A DNA stretch of 42,497 nucleotides, taken from positions 1 through 42,497 of IMG/VR virus record IMGVR_UViG_3300032046_000066. One strand, given 5' to 3'. Under the pieces are notes generated by a model. The model was not told the DNA's origin, made no database searches, and saw only the letters and a program-made list of their open reading frames with translations. The position numbers and the translations under genes were made by a program. This document shows positions 1 to 8,900 of the stretch, piece after piece. Positions within the stretch are counted from its first letter, which is position 1, and each line of letters starts with the position of its first letter. This DNA comes from a virus.

Positions 1-127
1 ATCCACCAGCATTGACGAACTCGTTCGCGCTTGATATCGTTATACACGCCGCGCCTAAGTTAGCGGTGTTCTCAGTCTGGACTCCACAATAACTGAATTG
101 CGTTAACGCTGCTCCACCTCCTACTAT
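1..127. repeat. Exact terminal repeat, left copy (circular contig overlap)
   Basis: These 127 bases recur without a mismatch at 42371-42497. The fiber gene that crosses the junction stays in frame when the two ends are merged. The simplest reading is a circular genome, or a circularly permuted one, cut at an arbitrary place by assembly. An overlap of exactly 127 also equals a common assembler k-mer size, so it need not be a biological terminal repeat. Confidence 0.95.
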
Positions 128-844
128 GTGGATGTCATCTGTGTTTCCGGAAAACGCGCAGTTCCGCACTTCAACCGCCACGGCGACATCAAAGGCCCTG
201 GCGTATGCGCCCAAAGTAGAGTTTGACACAATGATTTGCGTTCCTGAAGTGTCTGCGATGTACGCGACGACTCCACGTGACCCGTTCCGCAAAATACAAT
301 TTTCAACGCGACAGCAGTTGACGGATGCCGTAGATGCTCCACGCAGGTGGAAACAATAATCACCGCCATGTATTAGACACATTTGAAATACAAGATTATC
401 TGTTCCGTTAAAGGTTGAGTCATCCCGCATACAAGCTTCACTATTGTTCTGTTGGTACAGTTCGCATTGTATGAAATAAATCTTCGAATTAGCGGCGCGG
501 GACGTTATGATCACGGCTGGGCTTTTACTGCTGTTTTGCCGGAGTGATATTCCCTGAATAGTCAAAGGCGCAGTCAACCCGCTGCGAAAATCAAGAGTTG
601 GATCATTTGACGAAGATGTTGTTAGCGTGCGGCTACCGGTGTCGCTGGTCAGCTTTGCGAAGTTACTATTGATCTGAACTGATTCCGTGTGGTTCTCGTT
701 GAGCTGGATAGTGTCGCTGGCTCCCACTGCTCCCATTGCCGCAGCTATAGTTGTATAGTCGCAGCCGGAGGCGCAGACGGTATAGGTCGCGCCCTCAAGC
801 CGTGGCACTGTCACGAGAAGCATTAAGAGCAGTACTCGTTTCAT
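1..844 (-). CDS. Secreted beta-helix / Thr-Pro stalk protein, N-terminal part (continues at 42370)
   Basis: This is the first 281 codons of a gene that leaves the left end and resumes at 42370, giving a protein of about 653 residues in total. The start ATG overlaps the stop of the upstream gene (ATGA). The N-terminus MKRVLLLMLLVTVPRLEGA is a clear signal peptide. It is followed by a right-handed beta-helix-like region of short Asn/Ser/Cys-rich strands, with the opening pattern CDYTTIAAA...DTIQL. The same pattern opens the proteins at 2092-3705 and 12257-14350, so the three are paralogs. The gene lies in the late structural block, and a role as surface fiber or adhesin is inferred. No enzyme motif was seen. 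This segment is open throughout and was translated by hand. Confidence 0.85.
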   Translation of the reverse strand, partial: MKRVLLLMLLVTVPRLEGATYTVCASGCDYTTIAAAMGAVGASDTIQLNENHTESVQINSNFAKLTSDTGSRTLTTSSSNDPTLDFRSGLTAPLTIQGISLRQNSSKSPAVIITSRAANSKIYFIQCELYQQNNSEACMRDDSTFNGTDNLVFQMCLIHGGDYCFHLRGASTASVNCCRVENCILRNGSRGVVAYIADTSGTQIIVSNSTLGAYARAFDVAVAVEVRNCAFSGNTDDIHIVGGGAALTQFSYCGVQTENTANLGAACITISSANEFVNAGG

Positions 845-1215
845 GGAATCGGAACAACACTAATTGGGTTGTTCACGTCCTCCACTTTGAAATTAGTGTA
901 AGGACGGGACACTATGCTGGCAGCGGATGATGGACTCAAATTCAGGTCAACGGTCACATACCTTGACCCGTTCGGGTTGTAAGAAAGGCCTTTTTCTTTT
1001 TCGCTCGGTTCAGGAGCGGCGGATGAATATTGAGCGGCGGCGATATACCCCGTCTGCCAATTTCTATCGGTTGGTGGCTCAATGTAAAAGGTTACGCGCA
1101 CTCGCACCAGTCCATCAATCGCAGGGTCAGTTGTGGTTTCAAGTCGCTGACTGGCGTAATACCCACTTCCGGCCAGCCCCAGAAAGACCAGGCTGTAAAC
1201 GATGTAACGGTTCAT
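841..1215 (-). CDS. Small membrane-anchored or secreted protein, unknown
   Basis: A 124-residue protein with a hydrophobic N-terminus (YIVYSLVFLGLAGSGYYA), read as a signal anchor or signal peptide. The rest is polar and beta-rich, with no recognised family. GGTAGGGAAC just before the ATG is a fair ribosome site. The stop overlaps the ATG of the beta-helix gene downstream (ATGA), and the gene follows the 1221-2048 gene by only five bases, so it belongs to the same fiber operon. A helper for export or assembly of the neighbouring secreted proteins is possible but not shown. Confidence 0.75.
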   Translation of the reverse strand: MNRYIVYSLVFLGLAGSGYYASQRLETTTDPAIDGLVRVRVTFYIEPPTDRNWQTGYIAAAQYSSAAPEPSEKEKGLSYNPNGSRYVTVDLNLSPSSAASIVSRPYTNFKVEDVNNPISVVPIP

Positions 1216-1220
1216 GTTCC

Positions 1221-2048
1221 CTACCGTTCATAGCCGAATAAATCCAAGGAGTGATCACAGTCGGTCTCGGTGCTAAAAAAAATAATCGGGACATCAACGC
1301 CGAGCGAGGCACGCGGAAACGCGGACGATGATTCCATGCCACCTCGCGGAGAAAAAAACTTCTTGGCGATGATGGTGTTTCCGTTCCCGTCTACCATCCA
1401 ACAAGTCTGATAATCCTTGGTGCTGATGGTATAACCCATCAGAACTATTCTCTTGCCATCCCCGGGCGTCCACACTGTAACCCCGCTGGATTGCTTGCTG
1501 TTGTAATCTTCATGGTGACACTCGAACGTGTCAACATAGGGCATGATGTACCCTAGTAGATTCTCGCCGGCCGGAAGTGAGCCCGTCACTGTCACCGCAC
1601 CAGTATTACACGTGGTGACCTTGCCATCGATGCTCGTGGTGCCGGACATTATGGTGGCCGAGTTATCTTTGACAGTGGCCACATCCGCGAGAATGGTGGT
1701 GGCCTTGTCATAGATATTGTCCAGAGACGTAAGCGTCGTGGTGGCTTTGTCATCCAGGGACGTGACCTTGGACAAGATGGTGGTCGCCTTGCTCTCTATG
1801 ACACCAAGCTTGCCGGTCTGCTCATCCTGCTTCGCTGCGGTTGCGGCTCCCGCTGGCAGCGTGGATGACGTAACCTCCACCAATGGCTTCCCATCCTCGG
1901 ACGTCCTGACCATCCGGATGTCCTTGTCATCGGCCGTGACCCCAGCACCAACAGGTATGCTGTTAGAGTCCCGTTTGATCGTCTCGTTGGCCGAGTAAGT
2001 GGCCGTTCCAAGTGTTAACGCGACGATCATCGCGATCAGACGTTTCAT
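1221..2048 (-). CDS. Secreted coiled-stalk protein with C-terminal beta domain
   Basis: The start at 2048 is chosen for the strong AAGGAGG site eight bases upstream and because MKRLIAMIVALTLGTATYSA then forms a signal peptide. The 275-residue product has a middle region of repeated KATTIL / SLDDKATT units of about 14-21 residues, like the self-repeating segments of trimeric phage fibers. It then has TCNTGAVTVTG, a string common in phage structural proteins. The C-terminal part (VWTPGDGKRIVLMGY ... LDLFGYER) resembles the last 90 residues of the upstream beta-helix protein (IWTPAGGNSVGLLGY ... IGVWGTEE), so both may end in a similar beta-sandwich cap. The call as a tail-surface or secreted fiber is inferred. 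Confidence 0.8.
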   Translation of the reverse strand: MKRLIAMIVALTLGTATYSANETIKRDSNSIPVGAGVTADDKDIRMVRTSEDGKPLVEVTSSTLPAGAATAAKQDEQTGKLGVIESKATTILSKVTSLDDKATTTLTSLDNIYDKATTILADVATVKDNSATIMSGTTSIDGKVTTCNTGAVTVTGSLPAGENLLGYIMPYVDTFECHHEDYNSKQSSGVTVWTPGDGKRIVLMGYTISTKDYQTCWMVDGNGNTIIAKKFFSPRGGMESSSAFPRASLGVDVPIIFFSTETDCDHSLDLFGYER

Positions 2049-2091
2049 GTTCCATCCCTCCTTGGGCGATCCGGAAATAGCCGGGCGCCGG

Positions 2092-3705
2092 TTACTCTTC
2101 TGTCCCCCAGACACCGATATTGCTGGTCGCGGTATTGCCGTCGGACTCGACCGTCAACGCATCGTCGGCAGCGCCAAGCCAGATCGGCACGGCAGAAGAA
2201 ACGGTGGAGTTGCCAGCGGCCTCAAACGTCACGGTCTGGATGGTGACGCCATCGGAAGTTAGACGGATGACGTTAGGGCCATCCGCGTCGATCCAGTACC
2301 CGAGCAGACCAACACTGTTTCCGCCGGCGGGAGTCCATATCGGTTTCGTCCCATCCTCGGCGAAATGCTCAGCGCGTCCGGTGATATACTCGGCAGCGAT
2401 CGCGGTGAACGTCGTCGTGTAGACTGGGGTGTTGGTCTTGGTGAATGTTGCCGTGGCCGATGGGGTAAACGTCTTAGTGACGGTGAAGGTAGGCGTTGCG
2501 GTGAAGGTTGGGCTGGCCGTTGGCGTAACAGTCTTTGTGGCGGTCTTAGTTGAAGTAACAGTGAAAGTGCTGGTGGGGACCCACTGATAGGCGCCGATGT
2601 CCCACGGAGTACCAACGGGCCTCGCGACGCCATCATAATCATCAGTGATGGCATAGGTGCCGGAAGCTTCGACTCCAGCAAAACGCTGCGTGGCCGCCGC
2701 CTTTAGGTGCCAGTTGCTCACCGGATTCTCGAACTCACTGGCAGCGGTGATGGAAATAACCGAGGCACCAGCACCGGCCGGAGGGGTACCCACGAATGCA
2801 CAGTAATCGGAAGCAGCAGCCGTGGCCGGTGAAATAAACCTCGTGTTGGCTCCATTACCTGAAAACGAAGTGTTGACAATGGTAACGGGACAGGACGAGT
2901 CGACGCCATAAGACTTTGCGCCATAGATCGTGCAATTCACGATGTCGGCGACGTGATCCGATTCCGTCCCTTCTATCTTCACACCACGTCCGCCCGTCCC
3001 CGTCTGCGTGATGATGCAGTTATAAAGTACCAACTGCGGGTTCGGCGAGGAGGTGGCATACAGATATACACCATTCGTGTAGGCCTTTCCATGAGCGTCG
3101 ATTGTGCAGCTGACGAAAACATCGGGGTAGGATGGGCTACTTGTCCGCTGAATGTTGATGGTGGACTTATATGACTCTAGGCACTGAATGTTGGCGATCT
3201 TGCTGCAATGCACTGAACCACAAGCGCCAGTGATATTAATCGCAGACGACCCACCGAGTATCCTTAGCCCACTGTCGCCCAAAATGGTGACGCAAGCAGT
3301 CGAGGCCAGTCCACTCAGGTCAACGGCACTACCTCCCGTAGATGTGCTACCGACGGTCGGTGCATACCCTTGGCCGGACTGAACTCGCAACGTGATTTGT
3401 TTGGTCGGTTTGAAGACCTCGTTATAGGTCCCTGAGTCCCTGATCTCGATGATGTCGTTCACCCAGCAGGCGGCGACAGCATCGGCGATCGTCGAGTAGG
3501 TTCCGCCAGTTTTCTTGACGACGCGGGTGGTGACGGTGGGCGTGGGGGTTGGCGTGTTGGTGTTTTTCGGCGTGAACGTCCTGGTCCTGGTCTTGGTTGG
3601 CGTCCTCGTCTTGGATGGAGTATAGGACTTCGTGAAAGTCGCCGTGTCTGCAACCAGCACCGCACTCATCATGAACGCGGCGATTAGAGTTGCGATCTTC
3701 CTCAT
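2092..3705 (-). CDS. Secreted right-handed beta-helix fiber with two Thr-Pro linkers
   Basis: A 537-residue protein. Residues 1-20 look like a signal peptide (MRKIATLIAAFMMSAVLVAD). Residues 24-60 are a Thr/Pro/Lys-rich linker. Residues 62-375 form a beta-helix-like domain that opens with KKTGGTYSTIADAV and ends with DYDGVARPVGTPWDIGAYQ, the usual close of Pbl/right-handed helix secreted proteins. A second Thr-Pro linker lies near 380-430, and a beta-rich cap covers 440-537. GAGGAGAAGAAC precedes the ATG. It is a close relative of the protein at 12257-14350. The gene sits directly after the major capsid gene and starts the fiber block. A receptor-binding or host-surface role is inferred. A signal peptide on a virion fiber would be unusual. 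Confidence 0.85.
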   Translation of the reverse strand: MRKIATLIAAFMMSAVLVADTATFTKSYTPSKTRTPTKTRTRTFTPKNTNTPTPTPTVTTRVVKKTGGTYSTIADAVAACWVNDIIEIRDSGTYNEVFKPTKQITLRVQSGQGYAPTVGSTSTGGSAVDLSGLASTACVTILGDSGLRILGGSSAINITGACGSVHCSKIANIQCLESYKSTINIQRTSSPSYPDVFVSCTIDAHGKAYTNGVYLYATSSPNPQLVLYNCIITQTGTGGRGVKIEGTESDHVADIVNCTIYGAKSYGVDSSCPVTIVNTSFSGNGANTRFISPATAAASDYCAFVGTPPAGAGASVISITAASEFENPVSNWHLKAAATQRFAGVEASGTYAITDDYDGVARPVGTPWDIGAYQWVPTSTFTVTSTKTATKTVTPTASPTFTATPTFTVTKTFTPSATATFTKTNTPVYTTTFTAIAAEYITGRAEHFAEDGTKPIWTPAGGNSVGLLGYWIDADGPNVIRLTSDGVTIQTVTFEAAGNSTVSSAVPIWLGAADDALTVESDGNTATSNIGVWGTEE

Positions 3706-3731
3706 GTTCTTCTCCTCGGCCCCGTTTTAAC

Positions 3732-3791
3732 GCCGCATCGCGGCTTTCGATTCCGTTTTAAGGGCTTGGGCGGGAGCTTCCGCTCCCGCCC
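3732..3791 (-). terminator. Two hairpins between capsid and fiber genes (attenuator-like)
   Basis: The gap between the capsid stop and the fiber start holds a perfect 10-bp hairpin (GGGCGGGAGC at 3768-3777, loop TTCC, GCTCCCGCCC at 3782-3791). A second, shorter one lies at 3732-3744 (GCCGC / GCGGC with a 3-base loop). On the transcribed minus strand each is followed by a TTAAAACGG string but not by a proper T run. This fits an attenuator or RNA-stabilising 3' end for the highly expressed capsid message better than a full terminator. Confidence 0.5.
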
Positions 3792-3803
3792 TTGCCACTA
3801 CGC

Positions 3804-4730
3804 CTACGCTGGCGGCTGGATCCCGGTAACCTCCCAAACCTTCAGGGGGTTCTTGATCGCGAGCGCCAGGTCCTCATAGACATCAAACTCGTCATACTGG
3901 GACGACTTCTTCGCGAGTCGCTCCAGTTTCAGCGCCGTCAACTCCGAGACGAAGATATCGGTGCCGTACTCCAAGATGTAGAGTCGGCTCTCGTTCTGGC
4001 CGGTACCTTCATTCGTCGGGACATAGATCGACTTGTAGATGGGAATACCGTCGTAAGAGCTTACGCGGAAACCACCTTTCACTTCGATCGTGTCATTGAA
4101 ACGCTGGAACTCCTGATTCAATGCGTTGATCTCTCGCGACACGCGCCGCGAGGTGATGATCATGCTGGGCTGTCCGATCACCTGATCAATGGCCTCGTCG
4201 AGGATCGCTTTGGAGATTGGCGCCTCGACATCCTGCGTCCGGTTGTAAACGCCGCTGGAACACAGTTTATTCAGGCCGTCAAACTCCTTCGGAGCAGTGG
4301 AATCGCCGTTGATGATTCCGTTCTCCTCGATGTCGCGGACCTCCTGCAGTCCGCTCTCGATCTCATCCTGTAACGCCTCGCCGTAGCTCTTCCCCGCCGC
4401 CTGGAGTTTCCGCGTGACCTTCCCGCGATAGAAGATGGTCTTATACGCGAAGCCCTTCTGTGCGTAGGTGGAATTGACGGCCGACGGCTCCTCGGTGTCG
4501 TCAACGAACGCAGCGGCCCCGCGGGCGGTGCGCCGGTTGGCGATGTACTGGGAACCCTCGCCTTTCTTCCTGGGCATGTTCTGGCGCAGCGGGTTGTTGA
4601 CCTCGATGGCCTCGGCAATCGCCGTGTCGATCATGTCCTGGATCAGGTTGGCGCCGGAGGTCATGTCCAAAGCCTTCAGCAGCTCGTCATCACTGATCTT
4701 GTCGTCAAACAGTTTCATGTTGATGCTCAT
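3804..4730 (-). CDS. Major capsid protein (HK97-like fold)
   Basis: A 308-residue protein with the size and layout of a short HK97-type major capsid protein. It has a helical N-terminal arm, a middle segment with RKLQAAGKSYGEALQDEI (spine-helix-like), and a beta-rich P-domain-like second half ending in LALAIKNPLKVWEVTG, typical of capsid A-domains (FEDLALAIKNP is a recurring ending). GGAGGAGGTGAATCAG precedes the ATG and is among the best ribosome sites of the window, as expected for the most abundant protein. It follows the prohead protease, the standard order portal-protease-capsid. The N-terminus is short, so the scaffold function may sit in the C-terminal part of the protease. Confidence 0.88.
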   Translation of the reverse strand: MSINMKLFDDKISDDELLKALDMTSGANLIQDMIDTAIAEAIEVNNPLRQNMPRKKGEGSQYIANRRTARGAAAFVDDTEEPSAVNSTYAQKGFAYKTIFYRGKVTRKLQAAGKSYGEALQDEIESGLQEVRDIEENGIINGDSTAPKEFDGLNKLCSSGVYNRTQDVEAPISKAILDEAIDQVIGQPSMIITSRRVSREINALNQEFQRFNDTIEVKGGFRVSSYDGIPIYKSIYVPTNEGTGQNESRLYILEYGTDIFVSELTALKLERLAKKSSQYDEFDVYEDLALAIKNPLKVWEVTGIQPPA

Positions 4731-4773
4731 TCTGATTCACCTCCTCCTTCTTGGAATTGATGGCTTCGCTGGG

Positions 4774-5994
4774 TTAACGGTGCAGAAGGTGCTCCGACTC
4801 GAACAGCCGAGCCGTCGCCACCCGCAATCGATTCATGGGCGGTGCATCCTCGAACTTAATGGCGGCCTTGTTCTGAACGTCGATAACGCCTTTCCTTTGC
4901 GGGGCTGGTTGCGCCGCTTCAAGCTTTTTCTTCTCCTCGGCAAGCTTCTCGGCCACCTTGGCGTCGATCGCGGCCTGGACCTTGGGATCGCTGAGTGGGT
5001 CAACCGGCTTCTCCTCCACCTTGGCTGGCGCCACCTCAGCAACGGCTGCGGCCGGAGCTGGGGCATCGGCTGGCTTCTCTACCACCGGCGCCGGAGCGGG
5101 ATCCTCGCTTTTTTTCATGCCGTTCTTCGCCTCGGCCAGACCTTTAATTTCCTCAAGCATTTTTTTCCTTTCAGAAGATTTTTCGTCTCGGATTAATGCG
5201 GCCGCCAGGTCGGCGATGCGTTTCATCGCTCCGTTGGCCGCAGGGGTCTTCGGTTTGGGGTACGGGTAGCCGTTGGCATCGCTGGGGTAGGGATAGGGGT
5301 ACGGCGACGGGTAACCGTACTGATGGCAGAAATCCGACCACGCCTGATTGATCTTCTCATCGTCGCCCTCTGATAGTTGGATGCCGCTGATGTGACTCTT
5401 CCACTGCTCCGCGAGTTCATCAGGCATCGGGAAACCTTTTTGAACCTTCACCTCTTCTGGCAGGATTGTCATGGCATGTCCTCCACTTAATGCTTTCACG
5501 ATGCTTCCAAGTAGTGATTTTTCAGTCTCCTGCCAGTCAACCACTTCTGCCTCGGGGTTTGCAGGACAGGAGACCAGCGAACATTCCGTCAGGTACATCT
5601 TGCGGATTATTTTTGCGACCGTCTTGGTGGAAGGGTCAACTTCGTTGCCGGCCTCTATTACTTTCCCACGAATTGAAAACTTGTTCAGAATGCCCTCTTT
5701 AATTTTCTGCCTGACATCCAACTCTGTCGCCGATATCTCGGCCTTCACCCAAAGACCGTGACTGCTGAACTTTGTGGCAACCACCTTCCCAATCGGTCTG
5801 TTAGGATCATGGTTGAGAAGCATCGTTGAGTTTTTCATCAGGTCGTCACGTGAACCCTTGATCGCGTCTGGTGTTATCTTGTGCCCTTGGAGGTCGTAGT
5901 CGGTCGTCGAGACATAGCCCTCAATGAAAAACTTGGTGTCAGCGAACTCGTGCTTCCTGATTTCAAACTCTGCCACGAAAGGGACTGCGTTCAT
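4774..5994 (-). CDS. Prohead maturation protease with C-terminal scaffold-like tail
   Basis: The start is set at 5994 because ATGA overlaps the stop of the upstream ligase gene and GGAGG lies just before it, giving 406 residues. Residues 1-155 match the HK97 prohead protease (peptidase U35): the catalytic His lies in LLNHDPNRPIGKV (about H62), the Ser in NKFSIRGK (about S107), and a TECSLVSCPANPEA segment follows near 136-149. Residues 230-260 are Tyr-Pro repeats (YPSPYPYPYPS). Residues 290-380 are Ala/Pro/Glu-rich and helical, like a scaffold or delta domain that the protease would later remove. The tail is likely to substitute for a separate scaffolding gene, which is absent. Confidence 0.88.
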   Translation of the reverse strand: MNAVPFVAEFEIRKHEFADTKFFIEGYVSTTDYDLQGHKITPDAIKGSRDDLMKNSTMLLNHDPNRPIGKVVATKFSSHGLWVKAEISATELDVRQKIKEGILNKFSIRGKVIEAGNEVDPSTKTVAKIIRKMYLTECSLVSCPANPEAEVVDWQETEKSLLGSIVKALSGGHAMTILPEEVKVQKGFPMPDELAEQWKSHISGIQLSEGDDEKINQAWSDFCHQYGYPSPYPYPYPSDANGYPYPKPKTPAANGAMKRIADLAAALIRDEKSSERKKMLEEIKGLAEAKNGMKKSEDPAPAPVVEKPADAPAPAAAVAEVAPAKVEEKPVDPLSDPKVQAAIDAKVAEKLAEEKKKLEAAQPAPQRKGVIDVQNKAAIKFEDAPPMNRLRVATARLFESEHLLHR

Positions 5995-8900
5995 CTCGCC
6001 TCCACTCGTTGAGATTTTCCGAACCTCCAATGCGGCGTTTTTCCATCGTCCCGCTGCGCGACCCAGAGACCGCGCATCTTGCCGTCACGGATGTCGTACT
6101 TCTTGAACGTAGGATTGTCGATTAGGATTACGAGCTTGCCACTATCAAGGATTGAGACGGTGGCAGAGGAAGCTTTCGTCGGGTTCATCGGATGCCCTGG
6201 TTCAGGATTGCCTTGATACCTGATACCAGACTTCCACTCGTCTTGCTTAAATGTAGCAGAGACCATTTCGCTTGTCAATGGATTATTTTCAAGAACAAAG
6301 CGGTCTAGCGTTTTCCCGCCTTTGTCCACGCGAAAGTCCCAATGCCACTCGGTGAACCCTTCTCTAACCGGCTTGGCTCCCGGCGTCCTGAATCCATGAA
6401 ATTGCAACGCATAGTCGGCCTCGCCTGCCTTCAAAACGGAGTCGAGATTGGCAACAAGAGCATCACGCACCTTCCTCGCCTCGTCTCCTTTCTTTTCCCA
6501 GTACCGGTATTCTGGCAGTATCTTCTTACGGAGAGCATCAGGCAGAGCCGATACTCCATCCGGTGGCATCCATCCCTTCTCGACCTCGCGCTTGGTTATA
6601 ACGATTGGCGTTTGGTCTTCCGGCTGGATGGCAACCCAGAAAGTGGATGTGGTTTCGCTGCCTTCTTCTACTCCTGGCGGTAGTGCGTTCTCGATCCCCT
6701 CCGATATCGTGTCCCGCGCCAGCCGTCTTATCAGCAACCTGCCGTTCAGCTTTCCGGATAGAAAATACTCATGGGTGTCTAACTTTTGGGCGCCGTATTC
6801 TATGGTCCCGCCATCGATGATAGAGAACACACCGCGGTGCTCCTTGGTTGAACCAGGTGCAGGGAATGGTTGCGTCACGCCTTCAACATTGATCCAGTCC
6901 ACCGGCTCGGGCGCCTTTTCAAAAGCGCGAAGTTGAGCGGCAACGATATTGCCGCTTCGCGTCTCCCTGTCCTTAAACTTTCCTGTCTTCCAGTCAATCT
7001 TCCAGTTGGAATTGACGGCATCCTGGGTCTTGGCTTCCTGCAAGGTCTCCACCGGATTTTTTATGGCGTCGGGGATGAGGTCAGCGATAGTCCACCCGAT
7101 TAGAAACTTTTTATCCTGGTTCTCGGCCCGGAGGTCGACGTGCGCGCTCTTGCCTCGGTAGTGGTGCTGGCAGACGTAATCATACTTTACATCCTCGCTG
7201 GGTGAGACCATATACGGATCAGACTGCTTCTCGATTGCATCATCCCACCCCAGACTCAGGCTTTTTTCCATCTTGTAGATCGTCTCCCCGTCCGGGGAAA
7301 TCTCCTTGAGCGAGAGGACTCCGCCGTCGGCGGCGGCGCGCAGTGCTTCAGCGATGGTGAATGGCTGCTCCTCAACGACTTTCATCACTCGTGGGGCCCA
7401 TGCTCCGATGGTAACGAATCCCTCGGGGTCAACCGTGTAGTTGAGGGTTTCAAACTCGACCTCGATGACATCGCCAGGGTCAGCTTTAATCGCGGTCGAG
7501 AAAGTCTTGCCGACTTCCAAGTATTCCATCCCGGCCACCTCGGCCACGTCCTTCGGATTGACCTTCTCGTCTTCAATCGCCAGCCCGAAATCATAGTTGA
7601 AAGTTCCAGGCACCTTCGTCTCAATCGCATCGAGGACTATTCCCCGCAACAGAGCCGAGACGTGGAACTTGACCCAGCCCTCGCGGGAGTTGCCATCGAG
7701 GTAATAGACAGACCCGGCTTTCTTGGCGACATTGCCCTCGCTGCCGGGGGTCGTGGTGACCTTCAAGGTATCGGCCTTGAGCTCGGCCACGTCCTCGGCC
7801 TTGAAGTGAGGCGCTAGATTGATGCGCTGCTTTAGGTCAGGGTCGCCCGTCGTTGACTGCCTGATTCCCACGCTTCGTAGTTTCCGCAGGCGTTCCTCCA
7901 GCGGCTTCTTGTGCAAGTCCTCGCCGTTGAGATAGAGCAAGTCAAAGACGTTAAAGACGATATTGGAATCAGCAGCTGGATCGCCAGAGTGAGCATAAGC
8001 GGCTACCGCCTCGCGCGGGAAATGCTTGCCGTCCATATCCCACAACTCCACCTCGCAATCCAGCACGGCCCCGGCGCCGACTTTGAGGTCTCGGAAGGAC
8101 TCGACAGCGCCTGGAAAGCGGGATGTGTTATCTTCGCCGTCCTCGCTCATGATTTTAATGCCGGTCCCTGCTGGCGTGTCCTTGATGAAAACAACGTGCC
8201 GTGCTCCATCGTATTTCTTCGATGAGTAGACCGGAAAGTCATCCTCTTTGAAAAGTGAAATGAAGTTGTCGATGCTCTGCCGCTGTTCCGGCTGCGCGCC
8301 CTTGGTGGGCTTCATCGGCAGGAAGAACCGCATGGGTTTCACCACATCATCCTTGAGCGAGGCCTGCGCCTCCTCCTTCACCTTTTCCGATGCCGCGCGC
8401 TGCTTCACGATATCCAACGACTCCTCGTCTTGGCTCATGCGGATCACCTTCATGTCGCCGGGGATCAGCGCGAGATCGTAGGCGGGGATAAAGGAGGTGA
8501 ATGGCCCGGAAGGATCGTTCCCGATGAGGTGCAAGCTCTCCTTCAGCGGGTGTCCTTCGGGTAGTGATCTAATCAGCCGGAAATACAGACGCCGTAAGAG
8601 CTCGTCAATGCTCGGAATGCGCGCCAGGACGTCCAGGTCATTGTCTGATTCACCATTGTTGATGACGCCACCGGTGAAAACCACTGCTCCTTTATGGAGT
8701 ATAATTTGCTGGTTGAAATACTTGAAGATGTCCTCGACCCTGGCCTTGGGCTTTCCCGCGCCGGCCCCAGAAGGATTAACCGGCGCCAGCTCCTGCTTCA
8801 TGAACGGCTTGGACAGTCGGTTCAACTCGTCTTCGTCCTCGTGGTGCTCAAAGCCCCGCCGTCCCATCTCTTGAACCACCAGCACGTGGCGGTTGACGAT

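Noticed and set aside
5995-6030. Longer start of the prohead protease at 6030
   Set aside because: The ATG at 5994 has GGAGG before it and the ATGA overlap that is typical for this genome; the longer start lies deeper in the ligase gene.
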